A stretch of DNA of 64,000 nucleotides from Enterocloster asparagiformis. GTDB lineage: Bacteria; Bacillota; Clostridia; Lachnospirales; Lachnospiraceae. Below the pieces are notes generated by a model. It searched no databases. It saw nothing but the letters and a program-made list of their open reading frames with translations, and was not told where the DNA came from. The translations under genes and the position numbers were made by a program. The stretch is from assembly GCA_018380885.1 (NCBI GenBank), contig JAGZSY010000004.1, positions 1 through 64,000 on the forward strand, written 5' to 3'. Positions 1 through 6,590 of this stretch are shown in pieces (within the stretch, counting starts at the first letter, position 1; the number at the start of each line of letters is the position of its first letter).

Positions 1-399
1 GTTCTCAGCGGCAACGCGCATCTCCAGGTTCTTCTTGGTGGAGCTTGTCACAACCTCGCCCAGCAGCTCGGCGAACTTGGCGGCGTGCTCCGCTTCCTCG
101 AAAGCAGCCTTTGCCCAGTACATGCCGATCTCGGGATAACCCTCTCTGTGAGCCACTCTGGACATAGCCAGGTACATGCCGACCTCGGAGCACTCGCCCT
201 CAAAGTTCGCTCTCAGATCCATCATGATGTCCTCGGGGGAACCCTGGGCAACGCCTACCTCGTGCTCGCAAGCCCATGCCATACCTTCGCTCTCCTGCAA
301 TTTAAACTTGGAAGCCGGAACGCCGCACTGAGGACACTTCTCAGGAGCCTGCTCGCCTTCATATACATAACCACATACGGTACATACCCATTTCTTCAT
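1..399 (-). CDS. reverse rubrerythrin, copy 1 (3' end outside window)
   Basis: Only the N-terminal part lies in the window. It starts at the ATG complement at 397-399, after an AAAGGAGAG ribosome binding site, and reads [15 protein letters not shown], with a rubredoxin-type pair of CxxC knots preceding a diiron four-helix domain. That domain order (rubredoxin first) defines reverse rubrerythrins, which in anaerobic clostridia reduce H2O2 and O2 with electrons from NADH via rubredoxin-like carriers. The nucleotide sequence differs from copy 2 (1471-2061) at only a small number of positions, including silent ones, so the two arose by recent duplication or gene conversion. A PerR-type operator lies at its promoter. 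Whether this copy carries the 15-residue internal repeat of copy 2 cannot be seen. Confidence 0.93.
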   Translation of the reverse strand, partial: MKKWVCTVCGYVYEGEQAPEKCPQCGVPASKFKLQESEGMAWACEHEVGVAQGSPEDIMMDLRANFEGECSEVGMYLAMSRVAHREGYPEIGMYWAKAAFEEAEHAAKFAELLGEVVTSSTKKNLEMRVAAEN

Positions 400-443
400 A
401 GTTTTGTCTCTCCTTTTATACTCTATTTTCTTGAATCAATAAT

Positions 444-456
444 AGTAATTGTTACT
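444..456. promoter_or_regulatory. PerR-type operator at rbr1
   Basis: AGTAATTGTTACT, a 13-bp interrupted palindrome placed 6 bp downstream of the minus-strand -10 box. The same motif at the same distance stands before rubrerythrin copy 2 and before perR. Binding by PerR is inferred. Confidence 0.75.
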
Positions 457-462
457 GATATT

Positions 463-491
463 AATATATACCATCCGCCCTGTTTTGTCAA
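463..491 (-). promoter_or_regulatory. promoter of rubrerythrin copy 1
   Basis: On the minus strand TTGACA (486-491), a 17-bp spacer and TATATT (463-468) form a near-consensus sigma-A promoter, about 65 bp before the start codon. Confidence 0.8.
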
Positions 492-708
492 CACTTATTT
501 CAATAATTTATTTTAAATTTTTCAGAGCTTATGGAGAACCGCCTGTGGCTGCGTTCTCTATGCGCAGCGACATGGTGTGCGCTGATTTTCCCTGGTTTTT
601 TAGGGCTTTTGCCTTGCTCCGTTCAGAAAACGACCTGCCGGATATTGCCTGTTACATGGGAACAGCAACAGCCAGTTTTTACGCCAGGGGAAACGGGTGT
701 CTGTACAT

Positions 709-737
709 TTGACACGGACAGCGGCAGCAATTAAAAT
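709..737 (+). promoter_or_regulatory. promoter of flavin reductase gene
   Basis: TTGACA (709-714), 17-bp spacer, TAAAAT (732-737). The rest of the gap 400-793 shows no convincing gene; it holds this promoter, the divergent rbr1 promoter and its operator. No AGTAATnGTTACT palindrome is seen at this promoter. Confidence 0.75.
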
Positions 738-793
738 AAAGCTATGTTTAAGAATGTTTGCATTCAAATGTAAATTCAGAGAGGAGCAGTTGC

Positions 794-1378
794 ATGAAAC
801 GTATATTGGTGGTGCTAGGCGGTGGGCGGGTAAATGGAAATACGGCGCAGCTGGCGGAGGCTTTTAGCAGAGGGGCCCGGGAAGCGGGCCATGAGGTTGA
901 GCAAGTGTCCCTGGTAAAAACCGAGGTGAAGGGCTGTATCGGCTGCAATGCCTGCCGCTATGGGAAGCCCTGCGTGCAGAAGGATGGGTTTAATGAGCTT
1001 ATTCCGAAAATCAAGGCGGCCGATCTGATTGTGTTCGCATCGCCGCTCTACTTTTGGACGATCTCCTCCCGGTTGAAGGCATTGATCGAGCGCTTTTACT
1101 GCATTGCCGAGGAGGATGAGAATCCGCCTTTAGGCCGTTATGAGCGGTACCCGGTGAGGGACTGCGCGCTGCTGATGACCGCGGCGGACAATTATTTCTG
1201 GACCTTTGAGCAGGCCGTTTCTTATTATAAATTTGCGCTTATCAATTATATGGGCTTTCAGGATAAGGGAATGCTGCTGGCCGGCGGCTGCGGAGATACC
1301 AACGGGAGGCCCCTGATTGAAAAGACGGATTATCTGTCCAGGGCCTACGAGTTTGGAAAGTCGGTGTATGAGAGGTGA
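794..1378 (+). CDS. flavodoxin-like NADPH-dependent FMN reductase
   Basis: Encodes about 194 residues. The N-terminus MKRILVVLGGGRVNGNTAQL matches the flavodoxin fold phosphate-binding loop (GSxRxxGNT type), and GCIGCNACRYGKPCVQKDG is the cysteine-rich segment typical of iron-sulfur flavoprotein/NADPH-FMN reductase relatives in clostridia, possibly binding a cluster or acting as redox cysteines. ASPLYFWTISSRLKALIERF is the usual flavin-contact region. I chose the ATG at 794 because GAGAGGAG lies just upstream; an in-frame ATG at 758 has no such site. It sits between the two rubrerythrin genes, so a role in oxygen or peroxide defence or in supplying electrons is plausible but inferred. Confidence 0.85.
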   Translation: MKRILVVLGGGRVNGNTAQLAEAFSRGAREAGHEVEQVSLVKTEVKGCIGCNACRYGKPCVQKDGFNELIPKIKAADLIVFASPLYFWTISSRLKALIERFYCIAEEDENPPLGRYERYPVRDCALLMTAADNYFWTFEQAVSYYKFALINYMGFQDKGMLLAGGCGDTNGRPLIEKTDYLSRAYEFGKSVYER

Positions 1379-1404
1379 CGGCGGTTCTGAAGCGCAGGAG
1401 GAAG

Positions 1405-1438
1405 AAGGCGCCGGCTGAATGAACAGTCGGCGCCTTTG
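1405..1438 (+). terminator. intrinsic terminator after flavin reductase
   Basis: Stem AAGGCGCCGGCTG / CAGTCGGCGCCTTT around the loop AATGAA, ending in TTTGT. It lies between the convergent ends of the flavin reductase and rubrerythrin copy 2 and may serve both. Confidence 0.8.
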
Positions 1439-1470
1439 TAAGGGTATTGGAAATTAAGAGAAGTTATGAA

Positions 1471-2061
1471 TTAACCAAAATATCTTTTCAGCAGTCCCTC
1501 GAAGGCCTTGCCGTGGCGGGCCTCGTCCTTAGCCATCTCGTGAACGGTGTCATGGATCGCATCCAGGTTCAGGGCCTTGGCTCTCTTAGCCAGGTCGAAC
1601 ATCGCATCCAGGTTCAGGGCCTTGGCTCTCTTAGCCAGGTCGAACTTGCCGGCAGTGGCGCCGTTCTCAGCGGCAACGCGCATCTCCAGGTTCTTCTTGG
1701 TGGAGCTTGTCACAACCTCGCCCAGCAGCTCGGCGAACTTGGCGGCGTGCTCTGCTTCCTCAAAAGCAGCCTTCTCCCAGTACATGCCGATCTCGGGATA
1801 GCCCTCTCTGTGGGCAACTCTGGACATAGCCAGGTACATGCCGACCTCGGAGCACTCGCCCTCGAAGTTTGCTCTCAGATCCATCATGATGTCCTCGGGG
1901 GAACCCTGGGCAACGCCTACCTCGTGCTCGCAAGCCCATGCCATGCCTTCGCTCTCCTGTAATTTGAACTTGGAAGCCGGAACGCCGCACTGAGGACATT
2001 TCTCAGGAGCCTGCTCGCCTTCATATACGTAACCACATACAGTACATACCCATTTCTTCAT
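1471..2061 (-). CDS. reverse rubrerythrin, copy 2, with internal 15-residue tandem repeat
   Basis: 196 residues. The N-terminal rubredoxin-like domain has C6, C9, C22 and C25; the C-terminal diiron domain has the FEGE (about 66-69), EEAEH (101-105) and DEARH (179-183) helices expected for carboxylate and histidine iron ligands. Role: NADH-dependent peroxide/oxygen reduction in the cytoplasm. Family members with this domain order are about 180 residues; the excess is exactly explained by a perfect in-frame tandem repeat, residues 140-154 and 155-169 ([14 protein letters not shown] followed by M or I). The repeat lies between the second and third iron-ligand helices. Strong SD GGAGAG before the ATG at 2061, and a PerR-like operator at the promoter. 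Confidence 0.95.
   Translation of the reverse strand: MKKWVCTVCGYVYEGEQAPEKCPQCGVPASKFKLQESEGMAWACEHEVGVAQGSPEDIMMDLRANFEGECSEVGMYLAMSRVAHREGYPEIGMYWEKAAFEEAEHAAKFAELLGEVVTSSTKKNLEMRVAAENGATAGKFDLAKRAKALNLDAMFDLAKRAKALNLDAIHDTVHEMAKDEARHGKAFEGLLKRYFG
1556..1645 (-). repeat. perfect 45-bp tandem duplication inside rubrerythrin copy 2
   Basis: Bases 1556-1600 and 1601-1645 are identical, giving two 15-codon units in frame. No base differs between the units, which indicates either very recent slippage or selection at both copies. Confidence 0.97.
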
Positions 2062-2103
2062 AGTTTGTCTCTCCTTTTTATATGATCATTTTAAATTAAT
2101 ATT

Positions 2104-2116
2104 AGTAATCGTTACT
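2104..2116. promoter_or_regulatory. PerR-type operator at rbr2
   Basis: AGTAATCGTTACT, lying 6 bp downstream of the minus-strand -10 box of rubrerythrin copy 2. Confidence 0.75.
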
Positions 2117-2122
2117 GAAATT

Positions 2123-2151
2123 ACTATAAACGAAAAAAACGGCTTTGTCAA
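2123..2151 (-). promoter_or_regulatory. promoter of rubrerythrin copy 2
   Basis: Minus-strand TTGACA (2146-2151), 17-bp spacer, TATAGT (2123-2128), with the palindromic operator directly downstream. Confidence 0.8.
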
Positions 2152-2237
2152 TACTTATTTAAAAAATTTTTGAGGATTTATATAAAAAATTACATTTTGT
2201 AACCGCAGGTAAGAGCGGAAGCAGGGACACAGGGCAA

Positions 2238-2277
2238 TTTAAAACGGCTTCTGCGCAGATCGCAGAGGCCGTTTTAA
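2238..2277 (-). terminator. hairpin downstream of perR
   Basis: Stem TTAAAACGGC-TCTGCG / CGCAGA-GCCGTTTTAA with a short loop; on the minus strand it ends in GTTTTAAATT, fitting a terminator for perR. The remainder of the interval 2062-2342 shows no gene. Confidence 0.6.
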
Positions 2278-2342
2278 GTGCCGCGTACAATGAGGCGCCG
2301 GCGCGCTGCCGGCCCTCATCGTCTCCAACGTCCACAGAGGCG

Positions 2343-2759
2343 TCAGGCGGACTTGTGAATTTCATGATCCGCATGTTTTGCCAGGCAGTCGTTGCATTCT
2401 CCCAGAAACAGCACGGAATGTCCGTCCACAATGCCGGGCGCAAATTCCTGAGCGGCCGCGTTTAAGGCTTCCATTGTTTCCATGGGGACATCATAAACCT
2501 GCTTGCATTCCCTGCACATAAAATGATAATGAGGCTTGGGGTTACCATCGAAGTGGTCTGCGCCGTCGCCGCAGGTAAGCCGCTGTATTTCACCGGTTTC
2601 AACCAGCAGGTTTAAATTGCGGTAAACCGTGCCAAGACTGATATTGGGATATTCCTCGCGGATGCTGGCGTATAGGGCGTCTGCCGTTGGATGGTCATGA
2701 CGGTTCATCAAACAGGCTTTGATGGATTCCCTCTGACGACTATACTTGAGCGTTTTCAT
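2343..2759 (-). CDS. perR: PerR-type peroxide-sensing Fur-family repressor
   Basis: 138 residues, full Fur-family length: N-terminal winged helix (TVYRNLNLL recognition region, 44-52) and C-terminal metal-binding dimerisation domain. Cysteine pairs C82/C85 and C122/C125 match the structural zinc site. Aligning with Bacillus subtilis PerR from memory, a constant offset of 14 places H23, D71, H77, H79 and D90 on its regulatory metal ligands H37, D85, H91, H93 and D104; an Asp at the last position is the PerR-type choice over the Glu of Fur. Neighbouring reverse rubrerythrins are classic PerR targets in clostridia. Start at 2759 follows AAGGAAGGAG. Its promoter carries the same operator, so it is probably autoregulated. 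Confidence 0.9.
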   Translation of the reverse strand: MKTLKYSRQRESIKACLMNRHDHPTADALYASIREEYPNISLGTVYRNLNLLVETGEIQRLTCGDGADHFDGNPKPHYHFMCRECKQVYDVPMETMEALNAAAQEFAPGIVDGHSVLFLGECNDCLAKHADHEIHKSA

Positions 2760-2799
2760 AGCATCTCCTTCCTTAAATGTCCGTGGTTGCTATAATAAT

Positions 2800-2812
2800 A
2801 GTAATAGTTACT
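2800..2812. promoter_or_regulatory. PerR-type operator at perR
   Basis: AGTAATAGTTACT inside a longer palindrome AATAGTAATAGTTACTATT (2797-2815), 6 bp downstream of the perR -10 box. Confidence 0.78.
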
Positions 2813-2818
2813 ATTAAT

Positions 2819-2847
2819 AATATAGTAGATTTTCCATGGATTGTCAA
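2819..2847 (-). promoter_or_regulatory. promoter of perR
   Basis: Minus-strand TTGACA (2842-2847), 17-bp spacer, TATATT (2819-2824). Confidence 0.8.
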
Positions 2848-2865
2848 GAGCAGATAAAGAAAACG

Positions 2866-2905
2866 TAAAAAATCCCTGAATTGGAAATTACTTCCAGTTC
2901 AGGGA
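2866..2905 (-). terminator. intrinsic terminator of the PHP-LysR operon
   Basis: Stem CCCTGAACTGGAA / TTCCAATTCAGGG (minus-strand reading, one G-T pair) followed by ATTTTTTACG on the minus strand, about 100 bp after the LysR stop. Confidence 0.85.
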
Positions 2906-3006
2906 CTCAAATATTTGCGGAATACGCCGCGTCTTAAGGGCCGGAGCCCGTTGGTTTACAGCATTTGCAACTGCGCGGCGGGCGGAAAATAATTTTGGAA
3001 CATATC

Positions 3007-3969
3007 CTACTCGGGATTGTAAGGGATCCGCTCCTTGGCGATGCGGATAAATTCCTTGGTCGCCCTGGACATGTAGTGGCCCTTATGGTAGCCGATTCCC
3101 AGTACGCCGTGGGCGCGCCTGAAATTCAGCGGATACGGATTCAGGCGGGCCCGCTCCATAAACTTGGTGCGGTGATCCTGGGAGGACTGGTCCTTGGACA
3201 TAAACATGCGCGGGTAAAAGGTGATGCCCATCCCCTTGGCGCTGAGCGCCAGCACAGTCTCGATATTTTCCGTTTCCAGCACGATGCGCGGCGTGACCTG
3301 GGCCTCCTCGAACATCTCGTCCGCGATGGTGCGCACCCGGTTGCCCTTTTTCAGGAGAATAAACGGACAGCGCTCCAACAGCCGCAGGTCCGTGGACTGG
3401 GATAGCTGTTCCTTGATTTCCTTCAATCGGCCGGGGTAAGCCTTCTCCAGAACCTCATCCGGCGCGATGAGCAGAATCTCCTCCATGCAGATGGGGACCG
3501 TCTCCACATTTTCCACGGCAAAGGGCAGCAGGTCGATCATCAGGTCGATGTTGCCGTGCAGAAGCTCCGAGGCCAAGCTGCTGGAATTACCCTCGATCAG
3601 CTTGAGCTCGATGCCGGGAAACTGGGTCTGGTAGGAGGGCAGAATCTCCGGCAGGATCACGCGGCCCCTGGTGTGGGACACGCCGATGGACAGCTGGCCG
3701 GTGGAAAAATCCTTGATGTCCGCGATCTCCCGGTAAGTCTCGTCCCGCAGGTCCAGCATCTCCCTGGCTCTGGCCTTTAAGGCCTGTCCCGCGTAGGTCA
3801 GGGTGAGCGGCAGGGTGCGGTTGAACAGAATCACGTCAAATTCCTTCTCCAGGTTGGAGATGTGGTTGCTTAAGGACTGCTGGGAGATGTAGAGCTTTTT
3901 GGCGGCTCTGGTGAAATTCAGCTCCTCGGCGGCAACCAGAAAATATTCTAAATTTAGGAAGTTAATCAT
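3007..3969 (-). CDS. LysR-family transcriptional regulator
   Basis: 320 residues. The N-terminal winged helix is typical: MINFLNLEYFLVAAEELNFT, then RAAKKLYISQQSLSNHISNL, followed by the LysR linker helix and a two-lobe periplasmic-binding-like effector domain (about residues 90-300, e.g. LSIGVSHTRGRVILPEILP). The ATG at 3969 overlaps the stop of the upstream PHP phosphatase gene in an ATGA tetranucleotide, so the two are translationally coupled; an upstream GTG at 3978 is in frame but less likely. The effector is unknown. Unlike most LysR genes it is not divergent from its neighbour but is the second gene of the operon. Confidence 0.92.
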   Translation of the reverse strand: MINFLNLEYFLVAAEELNFTRAAKKLYISQQSLSNHISNLEKEFDVILFNRTLPLTLTYAGQALKARAREMLDLRDETYREIADIKDFSTGQLSIGVSHTRGRVILPEILPSYQTQFPGIELKLIEGNSSSLASELLHGNIDLMIDLLPFAVENVETVPICMEEILLIAPDEVLEKAYPGRLKEIKEQLSQSTDLRLLERCPFILLKKGNRVRTIADEMFEEAQVTPRIVLETENIETVLALSAKGMGITFYPRMFMSKDQSSQDHRTKFMERARLNPYPLNFRRAHGVLGIGYHKGHYMSRATKEFIRIAKERIPYNPE

Positions 3970-4709
3970 TCCGACCACCCCCCAGCCATCAGACTGGCCA
4001 GCTTCGGAAGATAAGCCGCCAGCTTGTCCAGGGACGTGTTGACGACCAGCTCCTGGGGGAAATCCAGTTCGTCCAGCAGCGCATGGGCATACCTGTGGTT
4101 GCCCACGTCCGTGCAGAAATGGGCGTCGCTGTCGATGATAATCGGCTGTTCATACCGGCGGCACAGCTCCAGCATAACCCGGTAATTGTCCGGGGCGCCT
4201 GGGCGGAAGCCACGGGGATTCAAAGAGCTGTTGTTCATTTCCAGAAGCTTGTGGCAGCGTTTGGCGGCGCTGACCAGCGCCTCGTAATCCACAGGATAGC
4301 GGTCGTCGTCCGGGTGGCCGATGATCTGAATGTAAGGATTTTCCAGAACATGGAGATAGGCGGCGGTATTCTGCTCCCGGGTACCGCTGTCGATGCACGG
4401 CGGATGCAGGCTGGCGATGCAGTAGTCCAGCCGGGCCAAATAGTCCGGCGGCAGGTCCACGGTCCCCTCAAAGTCCAGGATGTTCAGCTCGGCGCCCATC
4501 AGGATTTTAACGCCGTACAGCTCCCGGGGAATCACCTTGAAATTGATGAAATGAAATGTGTCACAGCTTCCGGGCATGGCCGGAGCGTGGTCGGAGCAGC
4601 CGAAGAGGGTCAGACCGGCCTCGGCTGCGGCCCGCACCATTTCACAGAGCGTATTGTAGGCGTGTCCGCTGGCTGTGGTGTGGGTATGCAAATCCAATAT
4701 GTCATACAT
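3966..4709 (-). CDS. PHP-domain phosphatase, YcdX-like
   Basis: 247 residues from the ATG at 4709. The PHP (polymerase and histidinol phosphatase) fold is marked by DLHTHTTASGHAYNT at residues 5-19, SDHAPAMPG, the GHPDD strand, EMNNSS and IIIDSDAHF, which together supply the histidines and acids of a trinuclear metal centre. Residue pattern closely follows the E. coli YcdX/HisK-like phosphatase group, which hydrolyses small phosphate monoesters; the true substrate is unknown and it need not be histidinol phosphate because no his genes are near. A TTG at 4784 would add a 25-residue extension lacking family similarity. It is coupled to the downstream LysR gene. Confidence 0.88.
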   Translation of the reverse strand: MYDILDLHTHTTASGHAYNTLCEMVRAAAEAGLTLFGCSDHAPAMPGSCDTFHFINFKVIPRELYGVKILMGAELNILDFEGTVDLPPDYLARLDYCIASLHPPCIDSGTREQNTAAYLHVLENPYIQIIGHPDDDRYPVDYEALVSAAKRCHKLLEMNNSSLNPRGFRPGAPDNYRVMLELCRRYEQPIIIDSDAHFCTDVGNHRYAHALLDELDFPQELVVNTSLDKLAAYLPKLASLMAGGWSE

Positions 4710-4896
4710 GGCTGCAGGAATAGTCCTTTCGCAACTGTTCGGGTCTGCAAAACAGTTACTTCCTTTCTTTGAATTGTCAATCAAATCATATCACATTTTA
4801 TTCGCGGTGAAAAGGTGAATGTTGCAGTTCCTGTTTCTGGCGGAATATGTCGTTTTTTCTCCCCGGGCCTTTAAGTTTTATAACGGAGTTTAGGGC

Positions 4897-4929
4897 AAAA
4901 AACGCCCTGCGGCCTGCCGGCGCAGGGCG
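4897..4929 (-). terminator. orphan minus-strand terminator-like hairpin
   Basis: CGCCCTGCG / CGCAGGGCG arms (4903-4911 and 4921-4929) followed on the minus strand by TTTTTT. There is no minus-strand gene upstream of it (the gene beyond is on the plus strand), so its source transcript is unclear. The gap 4710-5102 otherwise contains only promoter-like AT-rich sequence. Confidence 0.55.
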
Positions 4930-5030
4930 GAAAACGGGGGTATCCGCGATTAAAAACGCCCTATTGATTCATATTTTGAAAAATAGGTATAATTTTTGTA
5001 AGAAAACTATAGAAATATTAGGTGGGTTGT

Positions 5031-5039
5031 TGTTATAAT
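5031..5039 (+). promoter_or_regulatory. extended -10 promoter element
   Basis: TGTTATAAT is an extended -10 (TGn TATAAT) 64 bp before the S1-protein start codon; the -35 region is weak. Confidence 0.5.
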
Positions 5040-5102
5040 GGAGAGGAATAAGCTCAGGCGTTGACGCCGGGTGAGAATGAAAGAAAAAGCGAGGAGAGAA
5101 AC

Positions 5103-5882
5103 ATGAGTGAAGAAATGAAAAATGAGATGGAACTTGAAAATGCAGAGGCAGTAGAAACTGCAGCGGAGCCGGTGGAGACCATGGAAGACTACGCGGCTGA
5201 GCTGGAGGCCTCTTATAAGACCTTGAACAAGCGGAATATCGAGATCGTCGAGGACGAGAGCGGCGTGCTGGAGAAATGGGCTCATTTCACCCAGATGCTG
5301 GAGGACCGCACCGTATTCTCCGTAAAGATCGCCGAGGCGGTGAAGGCCGGCGTGGTGGCTTACGTGGACGATGTGCGCGCGTTTATCCCGGCTTCCCAGC
5401 TGTCCACCGAGTATGTGGAGAAGCTGGAGGACTGGCAGGGCAAGAATATCGACGTGATCGTGATCACCGCGGACACCGAGAAGAAGCGCCTGGTGCTTTC
5501 CGGCCGCGAGGTTGAGAAGGAGCGCAAGGAAGCCGAGCGCAAGGAGAAGCTGGCGCAGTTCAAGGCCGGCGACGTGGTGGAAGGCACGGTTGACAGCCTG
5601 AAGAACTACGGCGCGTTTATCAAGCTGGCCGACGGCGTTGACGGACTGCTGCACGTTTCCCAGATCAGCACCCAGCGCATCAAGCACCCGGGCGTTGTGC
5701 TGAAGGAGGGCCAGAACGTGAAGGTGAAGATCCTGTCCGTTGCAGACGGCAAGATCAGCCTGAGCATGAAAGCCCTGAACGCTCCGGCGGAGGAAGAGGA
5801 GGCGCACGAGCGCTTCGACTACAAGGAGACGGCTTCCGTGACAACCGGTCTGGGAGATCTGTTAAAGGGACTGAAGCTGTAA
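5103..5882 (+). CDS. S1 RNA-binding domain protein
   Basis: 259 residues. After an acidic N-terminal tail (about 1-50) come two S1-type OB folds: a divergent one (about 55-135, GVVAYVDDVRAFIPASQLS) and a canonical one (about 160-230, GDVVEGTVDSLKNYGAFIKL, then GLLHVSQIS), separated by a charged helical KERKEAERKEK linker. This is the arrangement of short RpsA-like proteins of Firmicutes, which bind mRNA or ribosomes; true 30S S1 function in this lineage is uncertain. Start ATG 5103 follows GAGGAGAG. It is the first gene of a run with the alarmone synthetase 25 bp downstream, suggesting a translation or growth-rate theme. Confidence 0.88.
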   Translation: MSEEMKNEMELENAEAVETAAEPVETMEDYAAELEASYKTLNKRNIEIVEDESGVLEKWAHFTQMLEDRTVFSVKIAEAVKAGVVAYVDDVRAFIPASQLSTEYVEKLEDWQGKNIDVIVITADTEKKRLVLSGREVEKERKEAERKEKLAQFKAGDVVEGTVDSLKNYGAFIKLADGVDGLLHVSQISTQRIKHPGVVLKEGQNVKVKILSVADGKISLSMKALNAPAEEEEAHERFDYKETASVTTGLGDLLKGLKL

Positions 5883-5906
5883 GCAAGCATAGAAGGAGGG
5901 ATAGCT

Positions 5907-6590
5907 ATGTCAAATATCCCCAAATCCGACGACCAGGTGGATCAATGGCGTTCGGTTATGTTTTTGTACGATTCCGCCCTGAAGAAAGTCAACACCAAAA
6001 TTGAGATATTGAACAATGAATTTGTGAACCGCTATGACTACAACCCCATTGAGCACATCAAGTCACGGCTGAAAACTGCCGACAGCATTGTTAAAAAGCT
6101 TAAAAAAGACGGTCACGAGGTGACCATTGAAAATATGATGGAGTATCTCAGCGATATTGCCGGTATCAGGATTATCTGCTCTTTTACCTCGGACATTTAC
6201 CAGATTGCGGAGATGATTTCCCATCAGGCCGATGTGACGGTGCTGCACGTAAAGGATTACATCAAGAATCCCAAGCCCAACGGCTACAAGAGCTACCACA
6301 TGGTGGTCACGGTTCCGGTTTACCTGTCCGACGGTCCGGTGGAGACAAAGGTGGAGGTGCAGATCCGTTCCGTGGCTATGGATTTCTGGGCCAGTCTGGA
6401 GCACAAGATTGCTTATAAATTCGAGGGCAACGCGCCGGAGAATCTGCTCAAGGAGCTGAAAGCCTGCGCGGACATCGTGGATATGCTGGACGCCAAGATG
6501 TTCTCTCTGAACGAGGCCATCACGGCCTACGCGGCGGAGCAGAGGCGTCAGGAAGAGAAGTCGGCAAAGACGGAAGAAGAATTTTCGTGA
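5907..6590 (+). CDS. small alarmone synthetase, (p)ppGpp synthetase
   Basis: 227 residues consisting only of a RelA/SpoT-type synthetase domain with a coiled C-terminal tail: DIAGIRIICSFTSDIYQIAE, NPKPNGYKSYHMVV and EVQIRSVAMDFWASLEHKIAYK are the substrate-binding and catalytic stretches (the EVQIR glutamate and the GYKSYH loop being diagnostic). No HD hydrolase or TGS/ACT domain is present, so it should synthesise but not hydrolyse ppGpp/pppGpp, like RelP/RelQ-type enzymes of Firmicutes. SD AGGAGG precedes the ATG. Its stop overlaps the GTG start of the next gene (GTGA), coupling it to a membrane glycerophosphodiesterase. Confidence 0.93.
   Translation: MSNIPKSDDQVDQWRSVMFLYDSALKKVNTKIEILNNEFVNRYDYNPIEHIKSRLKTADSIVKKLKKDGHEVTIENMMEYLSDIAGIRIICSFTSDIYQIAEMISHQADVTVLHVKDYIKNPKPNGYKSYHMVVTVPVYLSDGPVETKVEVQIRSVAMDFWASLEHKIAYKFEGNAPENLLKELKACADIVDMLDAKMFSLNEAITAYAAEQRRQEEKSAKTEEEFS

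Noticed and set aside
85..516. plus-strand frame over the first rubrerythrin
   Set aside because: It is antisense to a clear CDS and has no family resemblance.
4785..5102. small gene between PHP and S1 genes
   Set aside because: Frames there lack SD and codon bias; only promoter and hairpin signals are seen.
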